Assembly (NCBI GenBank): GCA_044221805.1
Contig: JBGAOK010000005.1
Coordinates: forward strand, 4,486-68,485
Reading direction: 5' to 3'
From: Meridianimarinicoccus sp044221805
Lineage (GTDB): Bacteria; Pseudomonadota; Alphaproteobacteria; Rhodobacterales; Rhodobacteraceae
DNA: 64,000 bases
Positions 27,094 to 35,657 of the stretch are shown one piece after another. A program made the position numbers and the translations under genes. A model generated the notes under the pieces. The model worked only from the letters and a program-made list of their open reading frames with translations, searched no databases and was not told the DNA's origin. The stretch's first letter is position 1. Every line of letters starts with the position of its first letter.

Positions 27094-27842
27094 TCGCCCG
27101 GAGGCCGCTCGGCGTCGTCCTGGCGGACCATCCGTTCCCCGGCGCGCTGACCGCCGGGCACCATTTCCGCGACAGGATGCGGGCGATCCACCACATCGCC
27201 CCCGATCGGGCGAGGTGCGACCTGCTGGAGGTTACCGGCGGGCGGAGCGGGCTGTCGAAGATGCTCTACCCCGAGGCCGGGGTGGTGAACCTGGACTTCG
27301 ACCCGGCCGTCGCGTTAGCGCCGGCCAACCGCCAGCCCGGCGTCAGCTAAGTGGTGGGCGACGCCACCCGGATGCCCTTTGCCGTTGCCAGCTTCGACGT
27401 GGTGACGCTGTTCGACCTGCTCGAGCATGTCGAGGACGATGCGGCCGTCGCGCGCGAGACCATGCGCGTGCTGCGCCCGGGCGGCGTCGCGCTGGTGACC
27501 ACCCCGGACGCGACGCGCTGGCGCTATCCCCTTTTCCGGGTGTTCCGTCCGGTCGCCCCGACCGAAGCCGAGCTGTTCGCGGAATGGGGCCATGTCCGGT
27601 GCGGCCATGACCAGCCCCGGCTGGACCAGATCTTCGGCGCTGCGCCGGTCGCAGTCGGCGGCTTCATCAACGGCTGGCTCGCGCTCAGCCACGAAATCGC
27701 TTTCACCCGCCTGCCGAAGCCCGTGCGGCTGGGTCTGCACGCGCTGGCCGCGCCGGTTTCGCTGCTGGGCTGGATTCGCCAGAAGCCCGGCGATCCGGGA
27801 ACCGAGATCGCCGCGGCATGGCGGAAGGGAGAGGCGGCATGA
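27057..27842 (+). pseudogene. SAM-dependent methyltransferase interrupted by a stop codon
   Basis: One reading frame from GTG 27057 to 27842 encodes a class I methyltransferase, but TAA at 27348-27350 splits it. Upstream of the stop are the motif I region CDLLEVTGGRSGLSKML (the usual ExGxGxG is altered) and LDFDP. Immediately after it are VVGDATRMPFAVASFDVVTLFDLLEHVED and VLRPGGVALVTTPD. The frame is identical on both sides, so a single substitution explains the break; a GTG directly after the stop could restart the C-terminal part. It overlaps the galE relic by four bases (ATGA), the remains of an operon. Confidence 0.8.
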
Positions 27843-28353
27843 CGGGAACGGTTCTGGTGACCGGCGGGGCGGGCTATATCGGCGCGCACGCCTGCAAGGC
27901 GCTGGCCGAGACGGGCTATCTGCCGGTGACCTATGACAACCTGTCGATCGGCGGCCGCTGGTCGGTGCGCAGGGACCCGCTGGAGATCGGCGACATCCGC
28001 GACGGGGTGCAGCTGGGCACGGTCCTGCGCCGGCACCGGCTGGTGGGGGTGCTGCATTTCGCGGCGCTGGCGCTGGTGGGCGAGACGCTCGCCGATCGCG
28101 GGCTCTACTCCCGGGTGAACATGGGCGGCGCCCAAGCGGTGATGGATGCGACGCTGGCTGCCGGGCCGGGGCGGCGGCCTTCGTGTTCCGGACCAACTGC
28201 GCGGTCTACGGCACGCCGGCGCGGCTGCCGATCACCGTGGCGACGCCGAAGGCGTCGATCAAACCCTCCGGCGCCTTGAAGCGATGGTCGGCGGTCCGAG
28301 GAGACGGCGTTCTGGCCCCACCCCCTGACCGGAAGAAGACCGTAACCCGTTGA
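27839..28353 (+). pseudogene. galE: 5' remnant of UDP-glucose 4-epimerase
   Basis: The start is convincing: TVLVTGGAGYIGAHACKAL (NAD-binding), VTYDNLSIG, GVLHFAALALVGE. Near 28170 the frame is lost (one-base deletion), and the next segment FRTNCAVYGTPARLPIT, with the YGxP region of GalE, is read in another frame. Homology ends near PKASIKPSGALKR, where the catalytic YxxxK (normally PYGxSK) is destroyed (Tyr to Ser), and the frame stops at 28353. About two thirds of the enzyme is missing. It is the last of four broken genes in the row. Confidence 0.82.
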
Positions 28354-28765
28354 CCGGACGCGCTTCGCGGCGCCAGGCACGAGGCGCGGCCGGATCCGGA
28401 TCGGCCTGCGGCATAAATCCAGCGACACTCAACCCAAGGATGCATCGTGTCGGATTCGCCCGGAAGCACGGCACGGCGAAACCTGCGCGGCGATGCGGGC
28501 CGGGCCGCCGTGGTCATCGCGCGCCGCGCCAATCCGGTCGCCCCGACAGGGCGCTCTCGCCGACGCCGGATGACTGACACCTGCCGCCGGGGACAGAGCG
28601 GGGGCCGGAGAGGGGGCCGGCCCACGGCCCCGGCACGGCCAAGGACGGCCCCGGGCGGAACCGGATCACGCTCCTGACGTTGAGCCGCCGATCGTGACGC
28701 GAACTTCGCGCCATCATCGATCTCAGTGCAGTCCGCGCACCGTGGCGCGGAAATGGAGCCCGGAC
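28354..28765. other. Intergenic stretch after the decayed block, no gene recognised
   Basis: Roughly 410 bases between the galE relic and the small membrane peptide. Open frames are Arg-rich shadows. I see no recognisable galE C-terminus, so the missing portion appears to be deleted rather than just out of frame. A promoter for the 28766 gene must lie near the right end. Confidence 0.45.
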
Positions 28766-28840
28766 ATGAACAACATCATCTATCTGGTCGGCCTGGTTGT
28801 GGTCGTCCTGGCCATCCTGTCCTTCCTTGGCCTGAGCTGA
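28766..28840 (+). CDS. 24-residue single-helix membrane microprotein
   Basis: ATG at 28766 opens a 24-codon frame ending in TGA at 28840. The peptide is a short polar start (MNNII) followed by one membrane helix (YLVGLVVVVLAILSFLGLS). An upstream GGAG lies at about 28755. It ends ten bases before the start of the YrzE-like membrane protein, and similar tiny helices are commonly seen in front of that gene in alphaproteobacteria (from memory, not searched). A structural or stabilising partner of the downstream protein is possible. Confidence 0.65.
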   Translation: MNNIIYLVGLVVVVLAILSFLGLS

Positions 28841-28850
28841 GGAGAAGGGC

Positions 28851-29894
28851 ATGGATCATGTGGAAAGCCTGGCCCCGGCCGATCGTGCGCAGCCTGGTTC
28901 CTCTCTTGACTGGCCCGCGATTCTGGGCGGCACGGTCGTGGCCGCCGGCACCGCAGCGGTCTTCACCGCCTTCGGCTCGGCGCTGGGACTGGCGAGCGTT
29001 TCCGCCGAACCGGGCGAGGGTTCGTTCAGCCTCTGGCTCGTGGTGACGGCGATCTGGACCGTGCTGTCCCTGATCGCCAGCTATCTGGCGGGCGGCTACG
29101 TGGCGGGTCGCATGCGCCGGCGCGTCGATGACGCTTCGGCGGACGAGGTCGCGACCCGGGATGGGCTCAACGGACTGGTGGTCTGGGGCCTTGGCATGCT
29201 GGTCGGCCTGTGGATGGCCGCAAGTGTCATTTCCGGCGCCAGTTCGGTCGTGGGCACGGCGGCGACAGCCATCGGGTCGGCGGCTGGCGGTGTAGCGCAG
29301 GGCGCCGGCTCGGCGCTCGGGGGTGCGGCCCAGGGCGTGGCCCAGGCCGTTGGCGCATCCGTGCCGGACGACAGCGGCGACGGTCCTCTGTCCTACATCA
29401 CCGATACACTGATGCGCCCGGCAATCCAAGGTGCCCAGCAGTCGGGAAGCGTCGCCTCGCCCGCCCGTCCCGCCGCAGACGCTGCCGAACTGGCACGGCA
29501 GAGTGGCGTCATCCTCGGCAATGTGGTGCGCACCGGAGAGGTCTCGGACGAGGACCGGGCATTCCTGACCGCCGCGGTGGCCCAGCGGACCGGTCTCAGC
29601 CAGGCGGACGTTGAGGCACGGGTGACACAGGCGGTCGATGCCGCCACATCCGTGCGGGCCGAGGCTGAACGGGTAGCGACCGAGGCCAGGGCATCGGCCG
29701 AACAGGCCGCGGCGGAAGCGCGTGACGGAGCGATCGCGGCGGCGGAGGCGGCCCGCAAGAGCGGCATCCTGACGGCATTCCTGCTGACGGCGGCGGCCCT
29801 GATCGCTAGCGCGGCAGCGGTGGTCGGCGCGGTCCTGGGTGGCCGCGACCGGGATGCGGGGCGCCTCTATGCCGGACTAGCCTACCGGCACTGA
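28851..29894 (+). CDS. YrzE/PhnA-like conserved membrane protein
   Basis: A 347-residue protein with three N-terminal membrane helices (WPAILGGTVVAAGTAAVFTA, LWLVVTAIWTVLSLIASYL and LVVWGLGMLVGLWMAASVIS). These are followed by an Ala/Gly-rich segment (GTAATAIGSAAGGVAQGAGS), an Ala/Glu-rich predicted coiled region with many AEA and ARASAEQ repeats (about residues 250-305), and a final membrane helix ending in GAVLGGRDRDAG. ATG at 28851 has GAGGAGAAGG upstream. Its biochemical role is unknown. It is followed by a good terminator hairpin, so it closes the two-gene unit with the 24-residue peptide. Confidence 0.75.
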   Translation: MDHVESLAPADRAQPGSSLDWPAILGGTVVAAGTAAVFTAFGSALGLASVSAEPGEGSFSLWLVVTAIWTVLSLIASYLAGGYVAGRMRRRVDDASADEVATRDGLNGLVVWGLGMLVGLWMAASVISGASSVVGTAATAIGSAAGGVAQGAGSALGGAAQGVAQAVGASVPDDSGDGPLSYITDTLMRPAIQGAQQSGSVASPARPAADAAELARQSGVILGNVVRTGEVSDEDRAFLTAAVAQRTGLSQADVEARVTQAVDAATSVRAEAERVATEARASAEQAAAEARDGAIAAAEAARKSGILTAFLLTAAALIASAAAVVGAVLGGRDRDAGRLYAGLAYRH

Positions 29895-29915
29895 CCGCCC
29901 GACGATTCCGGGCGG

Positions 29916-29937
29916 AGGGCGGCTCCCAAGCCGCCCT
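29916..29937 (+). terminator. Hairpin terminator after the YrzE-like gene
   Basis: A perfect nine-base stem (AGGGCGGCT / AGCCGCCCT) closes a four-base CCCA loop 22 bp after the stop codon. The following bases (TCGTCGTGT) are only mildly T-rich, so intrinsic termination is likely but not perfect. Confidence 0.65.
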
Positions 29938-30628
29938 TCGTCGTGTCCCACCGGCCCGGACCCCCGTCGATCGTCGGTCGCGAGGCGCAGGCTCGGGTCC
30001 CGGGACGACATCTGGCCATGAGCGTGCAAAAACGGCTCGCCAGGTGCCGTTCGCCACGAGTGGAGTCACCGGGTCCGAGACCTTCGGTCCCGAGAAATCG
30101 CTTGCGGGCCATCGGGCTGCGCGGCCATGGCCCGGCGCCATCCGCATAAGCCTTCGACAAAATGCTGGAAATCCTGCCGAAACCAGATCGCGGGTGCGCG
30201 TTCGCGACGCTGACGGGCGGAGCGGGTGGATTTCAACTTGAACCTACTCCGTCCCGTAAGAAATTGATTACAATCCATGATGGGTCGGCGCCGCGGGCCT
30301 GTGACGGCCGGCTTTCGCAGACCTTTGGATCAGGATCGGCCGATCGTTCGAGGCGTCCTGAGGTCAAGACACCGTCCGTGCGAGATCGACGCCGATCACG
30401 GCACCGTCTCGCATGGGTTCCTTCTGCTCCAGCTTGTGTTTCCAGATCGCAGGCCTGGCACGTTGCAACGCCGCCTTGATGTCTGAGGTCTCCGGAGGAC
30501 CCCAGGGCCGCTCCCCCAAGGAAGCCGTCTTCGCGCCGGGTATCACCTCAGACCAAGCCGGTATTGGACTCGATGCCCACCCCGGGGGCACCTTCGCTTG
30601 TGAAGCCGCGAGCAGGAACGGTACCCGG
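29938..30628. other. Long leader/intergenic region ahead of catB
   Basis: About 690 bases with no complete gene. The left half shows nothing I recognise. The segment 30364-30414 on the minus strand resembles the first codons of an IS110-family transposase. The right end must hold the catB-ben promoter; two GGTAT elements (near 30539 and 30561) stand there, but I see no clean LysR dyad. Confidence 0.45.
30364..30414 (-). pseudogene. N-terminal stub of an IS110/IS1111-type transposase
   Basis: Minus-strand ATG at 30414 with AAGGA upstream opens a 16-codon peptide containing GAVIGVDLAR, then a stop. The pattern (hydrophobic strand, then G-[IV]-D-L-A) is the opening of the RuvC-like DEDD domain of IS110-family transposases, where the Asp is catalytic. 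Nothing further of the transposase follows in any frame that I can see. Chance resemblance is possible because the stretch is so short. Confidence 0.35.
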
Positions 30629-31780
30629 ATGACCAAGATCGAACGCATAGAAACCGAGATCATCGACCTGCCGACCATTCGCGGTCATGTGCTGTCGATG
30701 ACGACCATGGTCGTCCAGTCGATCGTTCTTGTCCGGATCCGCTTCTCGGACGGATCGGTCGGGCTGGGCGAGGGCACCTCGATCGGCGGCCTGAGCTATG
30801 GCTCGGAAAGCCCCGAGAGCATCAAGGCGGCGATCGACACCTATATCGCGCCGCTGGTCGAAGGCATGGACGCCGACAACGTCAACGCCGCCCGGGGCCG
30901 GATCGAGAAGGCCGTCCGCGGCAACCCGATCGCGCGGTGCGCGGTGGAATGCGCGCTGTGGGACGGGCTGGGCCGGCGGCTGGGCGTGCCGGTGGCGCAG
31001 CTTCTCGGCGGCGCGGTGCAGACCGGGCTCGACGTGGCCTGGACGCTGGCCTCGGGCAATTCCGAACAGGACATCGCCGAGGCCGAGGAGATGCTGGCGC
31101 TGCGCCGCCACCGCCAGTTCAAGCTGAAGATCGGCAAGCGCGACGTGCGCGCCGACATCGCCCATGTGGGCCGGATCTGCGCTGCGATCGGCGAGCGCGC
31201 CCGGATCACCGTCGACGTGAACCAGGCCTGGGACCTGTTCGAGGCACGCTGGGGCCTTGCCGGCCTGCAGGAGATCGGCGTCGCCATGGTCGAACAGCCG
31301 ACCAATGCAAGGATGCGCGACCAGTTGAAGGCGCTGACCGACGGCTACCGGATCGCCGTGATGGCGGACGAGGCGCTGCAGGGTCCGGTGGATGCGCTGC
31401 AGCACGCCTGCGACCGCGGCGCGGATGCCTTTGCGGTGAAGATCGGCCAGTCGGGCGGGCTGAAGCGCGCGGCCGAGGTCATCGCTATCGCCGAGGCTGC
31501 CGGGCTGGGCATCTATGGCGGCACCATGCTGGAAGCCGGGGTCGGCACCGCCGCCTCGCTGCACCTGTTCGCGACGGTCGAGAAGATGACCTGGGGCACC
31601 GAGCTGTTCGGCCCGCTCCTGTTCAAGGACGAGATCCTGCGCGAGCCGCTGCGCTATGCCGAGTTCCAGATCCACCTGCCGGAAGGTCCCGGTCTGGGGA
31701 TCGAGATCGACGAGGACAAGGTCAAGCACTATCGCCGCGACCGTGCGGCGCCGGTGGCGCTGGCCGCGACCGCCCGCTAG
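30629..31780 (+). CDS. catB: Muconate cycloisomerase
   Basis: A 383-residue enolase-superfamily enzyme converting cis,cis-muconate to muconolactone. The catalytic Lys pair is K165-x-K167 in FKLKIGK, metal ligands are Asp196 (VDVNQAW), Glu222 (VEQPT) and Asp247 (MADEAL), and the second acid/base Lys271 is in AVKIGQSGG. GGTMLEAGVG near the end contains the conserved Glu. Length and motifs match CatB rather than chloromuconate enzymes, though these differ little. ATG at 30629. It precedes benABCD by 47 bp on the same strand, so muconate lactonisation and benzoate oxidation are transcribed together. No catC is seen in the window. Confidence 0.9.
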   Translation: MTKIERIETEIIDLPTIRGHVLSMTTMVVQSIVLVRIRFSDGSVGLGEGTSIGGLSYGSESPESIKAAIDTYIAPLVEGMDADNVNAARGRIEKAVRGNPIARCAVECALWDGLGRRLGVPVAQLLGGAVQTGLDVAWTLASGNSEQDIAEAEEMLALRRHRQFKLKIGKRDVRADIAHVGRICAAIGERARITVDVNQAWDLFEARWGLAGLQEIGVAMVEQPTNARMRDQLKALTDGYRIAVMADEALQGPVDALQHACDRGADAFAVKIGQSGGLKRAAEVIAIAEAAGLGIYGGTMLEAGVGTAASLHLFATVEKMTWGTELFGPLLFKDEILREPLRYAEFQIHLPEGPGLGIEIDEDKVKHYRRDRAAPVALAATAR

Positions 31781-31827
31781 GGCGCCGCGCACCCCCGGAA
31801 CCCCACAGAGAATGAAGGAGGAGGACC

Positions 31828-33219
31828 ATGCTGACATTGCCCAAACTCGACGAGCTTGAACGCCGTCTGGAAGGCGCCGTCGTGGACGACCCGGCGAACG
31901 GCATCTTCCGCGCTCGGCGCGACATCTTCAGCGACCCGGACCTGTTCGAGCTGGAGATGACGCACATCTTCGAGGGCAACTGGATCTACATGGCCCATGA
32001 AAGCCAGATCCCGAACCCCGGCGACTACTTCACCCTGACCATGGGCCGGACCCCGGTCATGATCACCCGCGACAAGGACGGCCAGCTTCACGCGCTGGTC
32101 AATGCCTGCTCGCACCGGGGCGCCATGCTGTGCCGGTTCAAGCGCCGCAACCAGCGCACCTTCACCTGCCCGTTCCACGGCTGGACCTTCTCGAACACCG
32201 GCAAGCTTCTGAAGGTCAAGGACCCCGAGGGCGCCGGCTATCCCGAGCAGTTCAACAAGGACGGCAGCCACGACCTGACCAGGGTCGCCCGGTTCGAGAA
32301 CTACCGCGGCTTCCTGTTCGGCTCGCTCCGCGCCGATGTGGCGCCGCTTTCGGAATATCTGGGCGAGGCGCGGAAGATGATCGACATGATCGTCGACCAG
32401 TCCGAGGACGGGCTCGAGGTCCTGCGCGGTCAGGGCACCTATACCTTCGACGGCAACTGGAAGCTTCAGGCCGAGAACGGCGCCGACGGCTACCACGTCT
32501 CGGCGGTGCACTGGAACTATGTGGCGACCACCTCGCGGCGCAGCCAGGACGGCAAGGAAGACAAGATCAAGGCCAACGATGCCTCGAAATGGTCGAAGCA
32601 GAAGGGCGGCTTCCATTCCTATGTGAACGGCCACCTGCTGCTGTGGACCACCTGGGCCGACCCGACCAACCGCCCGGTCTATGCCCGGCGCGCGGAATTC
32701 GCGGCGAAGCATGGCGAGGCCAAGGCAGACTGGATGGTGGGGGTTCTGCGCAATCTCTGCCTTTACCCGAACGTCTTCCTGATGGACCAGTTTTCCAGCC
32801 AGATCAGGGTGTTCCGCCCGATCGCGGTCGACCGGACGGAAGTGACGATCTACTGCATCGCGCCGAAGGGAGAAAGCGCCGACGCGCGGGCGCGGCGGAT
32901 CCGCCAGTACGAGGATTTCTTCAACGCCTCCGGCATGGCGACCCCGGACGATACCGAGGAATTCCGCGCCACGCAGCGCGGCTATGCCGGCGCGGCCCAT
33001 GCGAAGTGGAACGACCTGACCCGCGGCGCGCGCCAGTGGATCGAGGGCCCCGACGAGGAGGCGAAGAAGCTCGGCATCACCCCGATCCTGTCGGGGGCCC
33101 GGACCGAGGACGAAGGGCTGTTCGTGGTCCAGCACAGCCAGTGGGGCGAACGGATGGCCCGGGCGATCGCCGAGGAGCGCGCGCTCAGGACCGGCGACCA
33201 GGCGATTGCGGCGGAGTGA
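31828..33219 (+). CDS. benA: Benzoate 1,2-dioxygenase, large (alpha) subunit
   Basis: A 463-residue Rieske oxygenase large subunit that adds both atoms of O2 to benzoate. The Rieske centre is Cys94-x-His96 (CSHRG) and Cys114-x2-His117 (CPFHGW). The mononuclear iron site follows in AENGADGYHVSAVHW, with the bridging Asp and two His. Length and the characteristic YHVSAVHWNYVATT segment match BenA/XylX. AAGGAGGAGG precedes the ATG. It is first in benABCD; BenB follows after 5 bp. Confidence 0.94.
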   Translation: MLTLPKLDELERRLEGAVVDDPANGIFRARRDIFSDPDLFELEMTHIFEGNWIYMAHESQIPNPGDYFTLTMGRTPVMITRDKDGQLHALVNACSHRGAMLCRFKRRNQRTFTCPFHGWTFSNTGKLLKVKDPEGAGYPEQFNKDGSHDLTRVARFENYRGFLFGSLRADVAPLSEYLGEARKMIDMIVDQSEDGLEVLRGQGTYTFDGNWKLQAENGADGYHVSAVHWNYVATTSRRSQDGKEDKIKANDASKWSKQKGGFHSYVNGHLLLWTTWADPTNRPVYARRAEFAAKHGEAKADWMVGVLRNLCLYPNVFLMDQFSSQIRVFRPIAVDRTEVTIYCIAPKGESADARARRIRQYEDFFNASGMATPDDTEEFRATQRGYAGAAHAKWNDLTRGARQWIEGPDEEAKKLGITPILSGARTEDEGLFVVQHSQWGERMARAIAEERALRTGDQAIAAE

Positions 33220-33224
33220 CCGGG

Positions 33225-33755
33225 ATGACCACCAGCGTTCTTGAAAAGACCCCCGCCATGGCCCGCGAGCTGGGCATCGACCAGGTGCAGGCCTTCCTCT
33301 ACGCCGAGGCGCGCGCGCTCGACGACCGCGACTGGGACACCTGGCTGACCTTCTATCGCGACGATGTCGAGTTCTGGATGCCGTCGTGGGACGATTTCGA
33401 CACCCTGACCGAGGATCCGCAGACCGAGATCTCGCTGATCTGGTACGGCGACAAGGGCGGGCTGGAGGATCGCGTCTTCCGGATCCGCACCGACCGGTCC
33501 TCGGCCACCTCGCTGCCCGAGCCGCGCACCTCGCACAACATCACCAATGTCGAGATCCTGCGCCAGCAGGACGGCGTTCTCGAACTGCGCTTCAACTGGG
33601 TGACGCTCAGCTATCGCTACCACGACACCGACCGGCACTGGGGCACGTCCTTCTACACGCTCGACGCCACCGGCGCGAAGCCCCTGATCACGAAGAAGAA
33701 AGTCGTCATGAAGAACGACTGCATCCACCACGTGGTCGATATCTATCACATCTGA
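33225..33755 (+). CDS. benB: Benzoate 1,2-dioxygenase, small (beta) subunit
   Basis: A 176-residue small subunit of the ring-hydroxylating dioxygenase beta family (NTF2-like fold), forming the alpha3beta3 hexamer with BenA. Typical elements are the N-terminal FLYAEARALDDRDWDTWL, the central EPRTSHNITNV and the C-terminal KKKVVMKNDCI. The ATG at 33225, five bases after the benA stop, is used; the longer open frame upstream is a benA shadow. No catalytic residues are expected in this subunit. Confidence 0.93.
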   Translation: MTTSVLEKTPAMARELGIDQVQAFLYAEARALDDRDWDTWLTFYRDDVEFWMPSWDDFDTLTEDPQTEISLIWYGDKGGLEDRVFRIRTDRSSATSLPEPRTSHNITNVEILRQQDGVLELRFNWVTLSYRYHDTDRHWGTSFYTLDATGAKPLITKKKVVMKNDCIHHVVDIYHI

Positions 33756-33826
33756 CCCGGGCCCGCCGGTTCCGGAACATCCAGCCCCCGGCCCAAGGCG
33801 GCCAGGGGCGAGGGAGGAGACATGCC

Positions 33827-34843
33827 ATGAGCTATAAGGTTGCGCTGAACTTCGAGGATGGCGTCACCCGCGTCATCACCGTCGATGCGGACGAGAAGAT
33901 CACCGAGGCCGCCTTCCGCCAGCGGATCAACATCCCGATGGACTGCCGGGACGGCGTCTGCGGCACCTGCAAGTGCCGCTGCGAGGACGGCAGCTATACC
34001 CTCGGCGACTATCTCGACGAGGCGATGACCGAGGACGAGGCGGCCGAGCGCTTCGTGCTGACCTGCCAGATGACGGTCGACAGCGACTGCGTGATCGCCG
34101 TTCCCGCCTCCTCGGTGGTCTGCAAGACCGGGGCCGAGGCGGTCGGGGGCGAGATCACCGCGATCGAGCCGCTGTCTGCCACCTCGTTCGGGCTGAAGGT
34201 CCGGATGGACCGGCCGATGGCCTTCCTGCCCGGCCAGTATGTGAACATCACGGTGCCCGGCACCGACCTGCACCGGTCCTATTCCTTCTCCTCCGCCCCC
34301 GGCGCGGCCGAGGCCGGCTTCCTGATCCGGAACCTTCCCGGCGGGGCGATGAGCGGCTTCCTGGCCGCCGGCCGGACCGGCGAGCGGGTGACCCTGACCG
34401 GGCCGATGGGCGCCTTCTACCTGCGCCCGGTGACGCGCCCGCAGCTCTGGCTGGCGGGCGGGACCGGGCTTGCGCCCTTCCTGTCGATGCTGGAACAGCT
34501 TGCCCGCACCGGTTGCGACCAGCCGGTGACGCTCTATTACGCCGTCACCCGCGCCGCCGATCTGGTCGAGATTGCGCGCGTCGAGGATCTGGCGGAACGG
34601 ATCGGCACGGTCACCGTCATCACCATCCTTGCGGCCGATGACGAGGCGCATCCGAAGAAGGGTTTCGTCACCGACCACATCACGGCGGGCGAGTTGAACG
34701 GCGGCGATGTCGACGTCTATCTCTGCGGTCCGCCGCCGATGGTGGAAGCCGTGCGCCAGCACTTCGGCGCCCTCGGCGTGACCCCGGCGAGCTTCCATTT
34801 CGAGAAGTTCACCCCGACCGAGACCCGCGCGGCCGCCGCATGA
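33827..34843 (+). CDS. benC: Benzoate 1,2-dioxygenase electron transfer component (reductase)
   Basis: A 338-residue NADH:ferredoxin-type reductase that passes electrons to BenAB. It has an N-terminal plant-type 2Fe-2S ferredoxin domain (CRDGVCGTCKCRCEDG with the later Cys in LTCQM), an FAD domain with RSYSFSSAP, and an NAD domain with GGTGLAPFLSML and CGPPPMVEAV. The start is ATG 33827 after GGGAGGAG; another ATG five bases earlier opens only a two-codon frame that overlaps it (ATGCCATGA). It overlaps benD by four bases. Confidence 0.94.
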   Translation: MSYKVALNFEDGVTRVITVDADEKITEAAFRQRINIPMDCRDGVCGTCKCRCEDGSYTLGDYLDEAMTEDEAAERFVLTCQMTVDSDCVIAVPASSVVCKTGAEAVGGEITAIEPLSATSFGLKVRMDRPMAFLPGQYVNITVPGTDLHRSYSFSSAPGAAEAGFLIRNLPGGAMSGFLAAGRTGERVTLTGPMGAFYLRPVTRPQLWLAGGTGLAPFLSMLEQLARTGCDQPVTLYYAVTRAADLVEIARVEDLAERIGTVTVITILAADDEAHPKKGFVTDHITAGELNGGDVDVYLCGPPPMVEAVRQHFGALGVTPASFHFEKFTPTETRAAAA

Positions 34844-35619
34844 GACCCCGGTTCGAAGGCAAGTGCGCCGTCGTCACCGGCGCGGCGCAGGGGATCGGCC
34901 GGCGCGTCGCCGAGGGCCTCGCGGCGGAAGGCGCCGAGGTGCTGATCGTCGACCGCTCGCCGGCGCGCGCTGACGTGGTCAAGGCGATCCGCGCCGCCGG
35001 CGGCAAGGCCAGCGCGCTGTCGGCCGACCTGGAAACCTGGGCCGGCTGCCGGAAGGCGATGGACAAGGCGGTCGCGCTGTGGGGCCGGATCGACATCCTG
35101 GTCAACAATGTGGGCGGGACGATCTGGGCCAAGCCCTTCGAGCATTACCAGCCCGACCAGATCGACGCCGAGGTGCGCCGGTCGCTGTTCCCGACGCTTT
35201 ATTGCTGCCGCGCCGCGCTGGACCCGATGCTGGCGGCGGGCAAGGGGGTCATCGTCAATGTCAGTTCGATCGCCACGCGCGGGCTGAACCGGGTGCCCTA
35301 TGCCGCCGCCAAGGGGGGCGTGAACGCGATCACCGCCTCCTTGGCCTGGGAAGTGGCCGAACGCGGCATCCGGGTGGTGGCGACCGCGCCGGGCGGGACC
35401 GAGGCGCCGCCGCGGGTGGTGCCGCGCAACCCGAACGCAGCCACCGAGCAGCCCGCCGACTGGTACCAGACCATCGTCGACCAGACGATCCGGTCGAGCC
35501 TGATGAAACGCTACGGCACGCTCGACGAGCAGGCCGGACCGATCCTGTTCCTGGCATCCGACGATGCCTCGTACATCACCGGCGTCACCCTGCCCGTCGG
35601 GGGCGGAGACCTGGGCTAG
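34840..35619 (+). CDS. benD: Benzoate cis-diol (1,6-dihydroxycyclohexadiene carboxylate) dehydrogenase
   Basis: A 259-residue SDR that oxidises and decarboxylates the benzoate diol to catechol. Motifs are TGAAQGIG (14-21), NNVGG in place of NNAG (typical for BenD/XylL), the catalytic Ser in VSSIAT, and YAAAKGGV with Tyr and Lys. The segment TAPGGTEAPPR after strand 6 is also BenD-like. It is translationally coupled to benC (ATGA overlap) and ends the ben catabolic block; the transporter genes start 38 bp later on the same strand. Confidence 0.93.
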   Translation: MRPRFEGKCAVVTGAAQGIGRRVAEGLAAEGAEVLIVDRSPARADVVKAIRAAGGKASALSADLETWAGCRKAMDKAVALWGRIDILVNNVGGTIWAKPFEHYQPDQIDAEVRRSLFPTLYCCRAALDPMLAAGKGVIVNVSSIATRGLNRVPYAAAKGGVNAITASLAWEVAERGIRVVATAPGGTEAPPRVVPRNPNAATEQPADWYQTIVDQTIRSSLMKRYGTLDEQAGPILFLASDDASYITGVTLPVGGGDLG

Positions 35620-35657
35620 GGCCGCGACGCCACCACCGATCCTTGGGAGGAACCACC

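Noticed and set aside
33822..33830. Two-codon ORF ATGCCATGA overlapping the benC start
   Set aside because: Probably chance. The ribosome site fits benC's own ATG at 33827, and no conserved role for such a mini-ORF can be shown from sequence.
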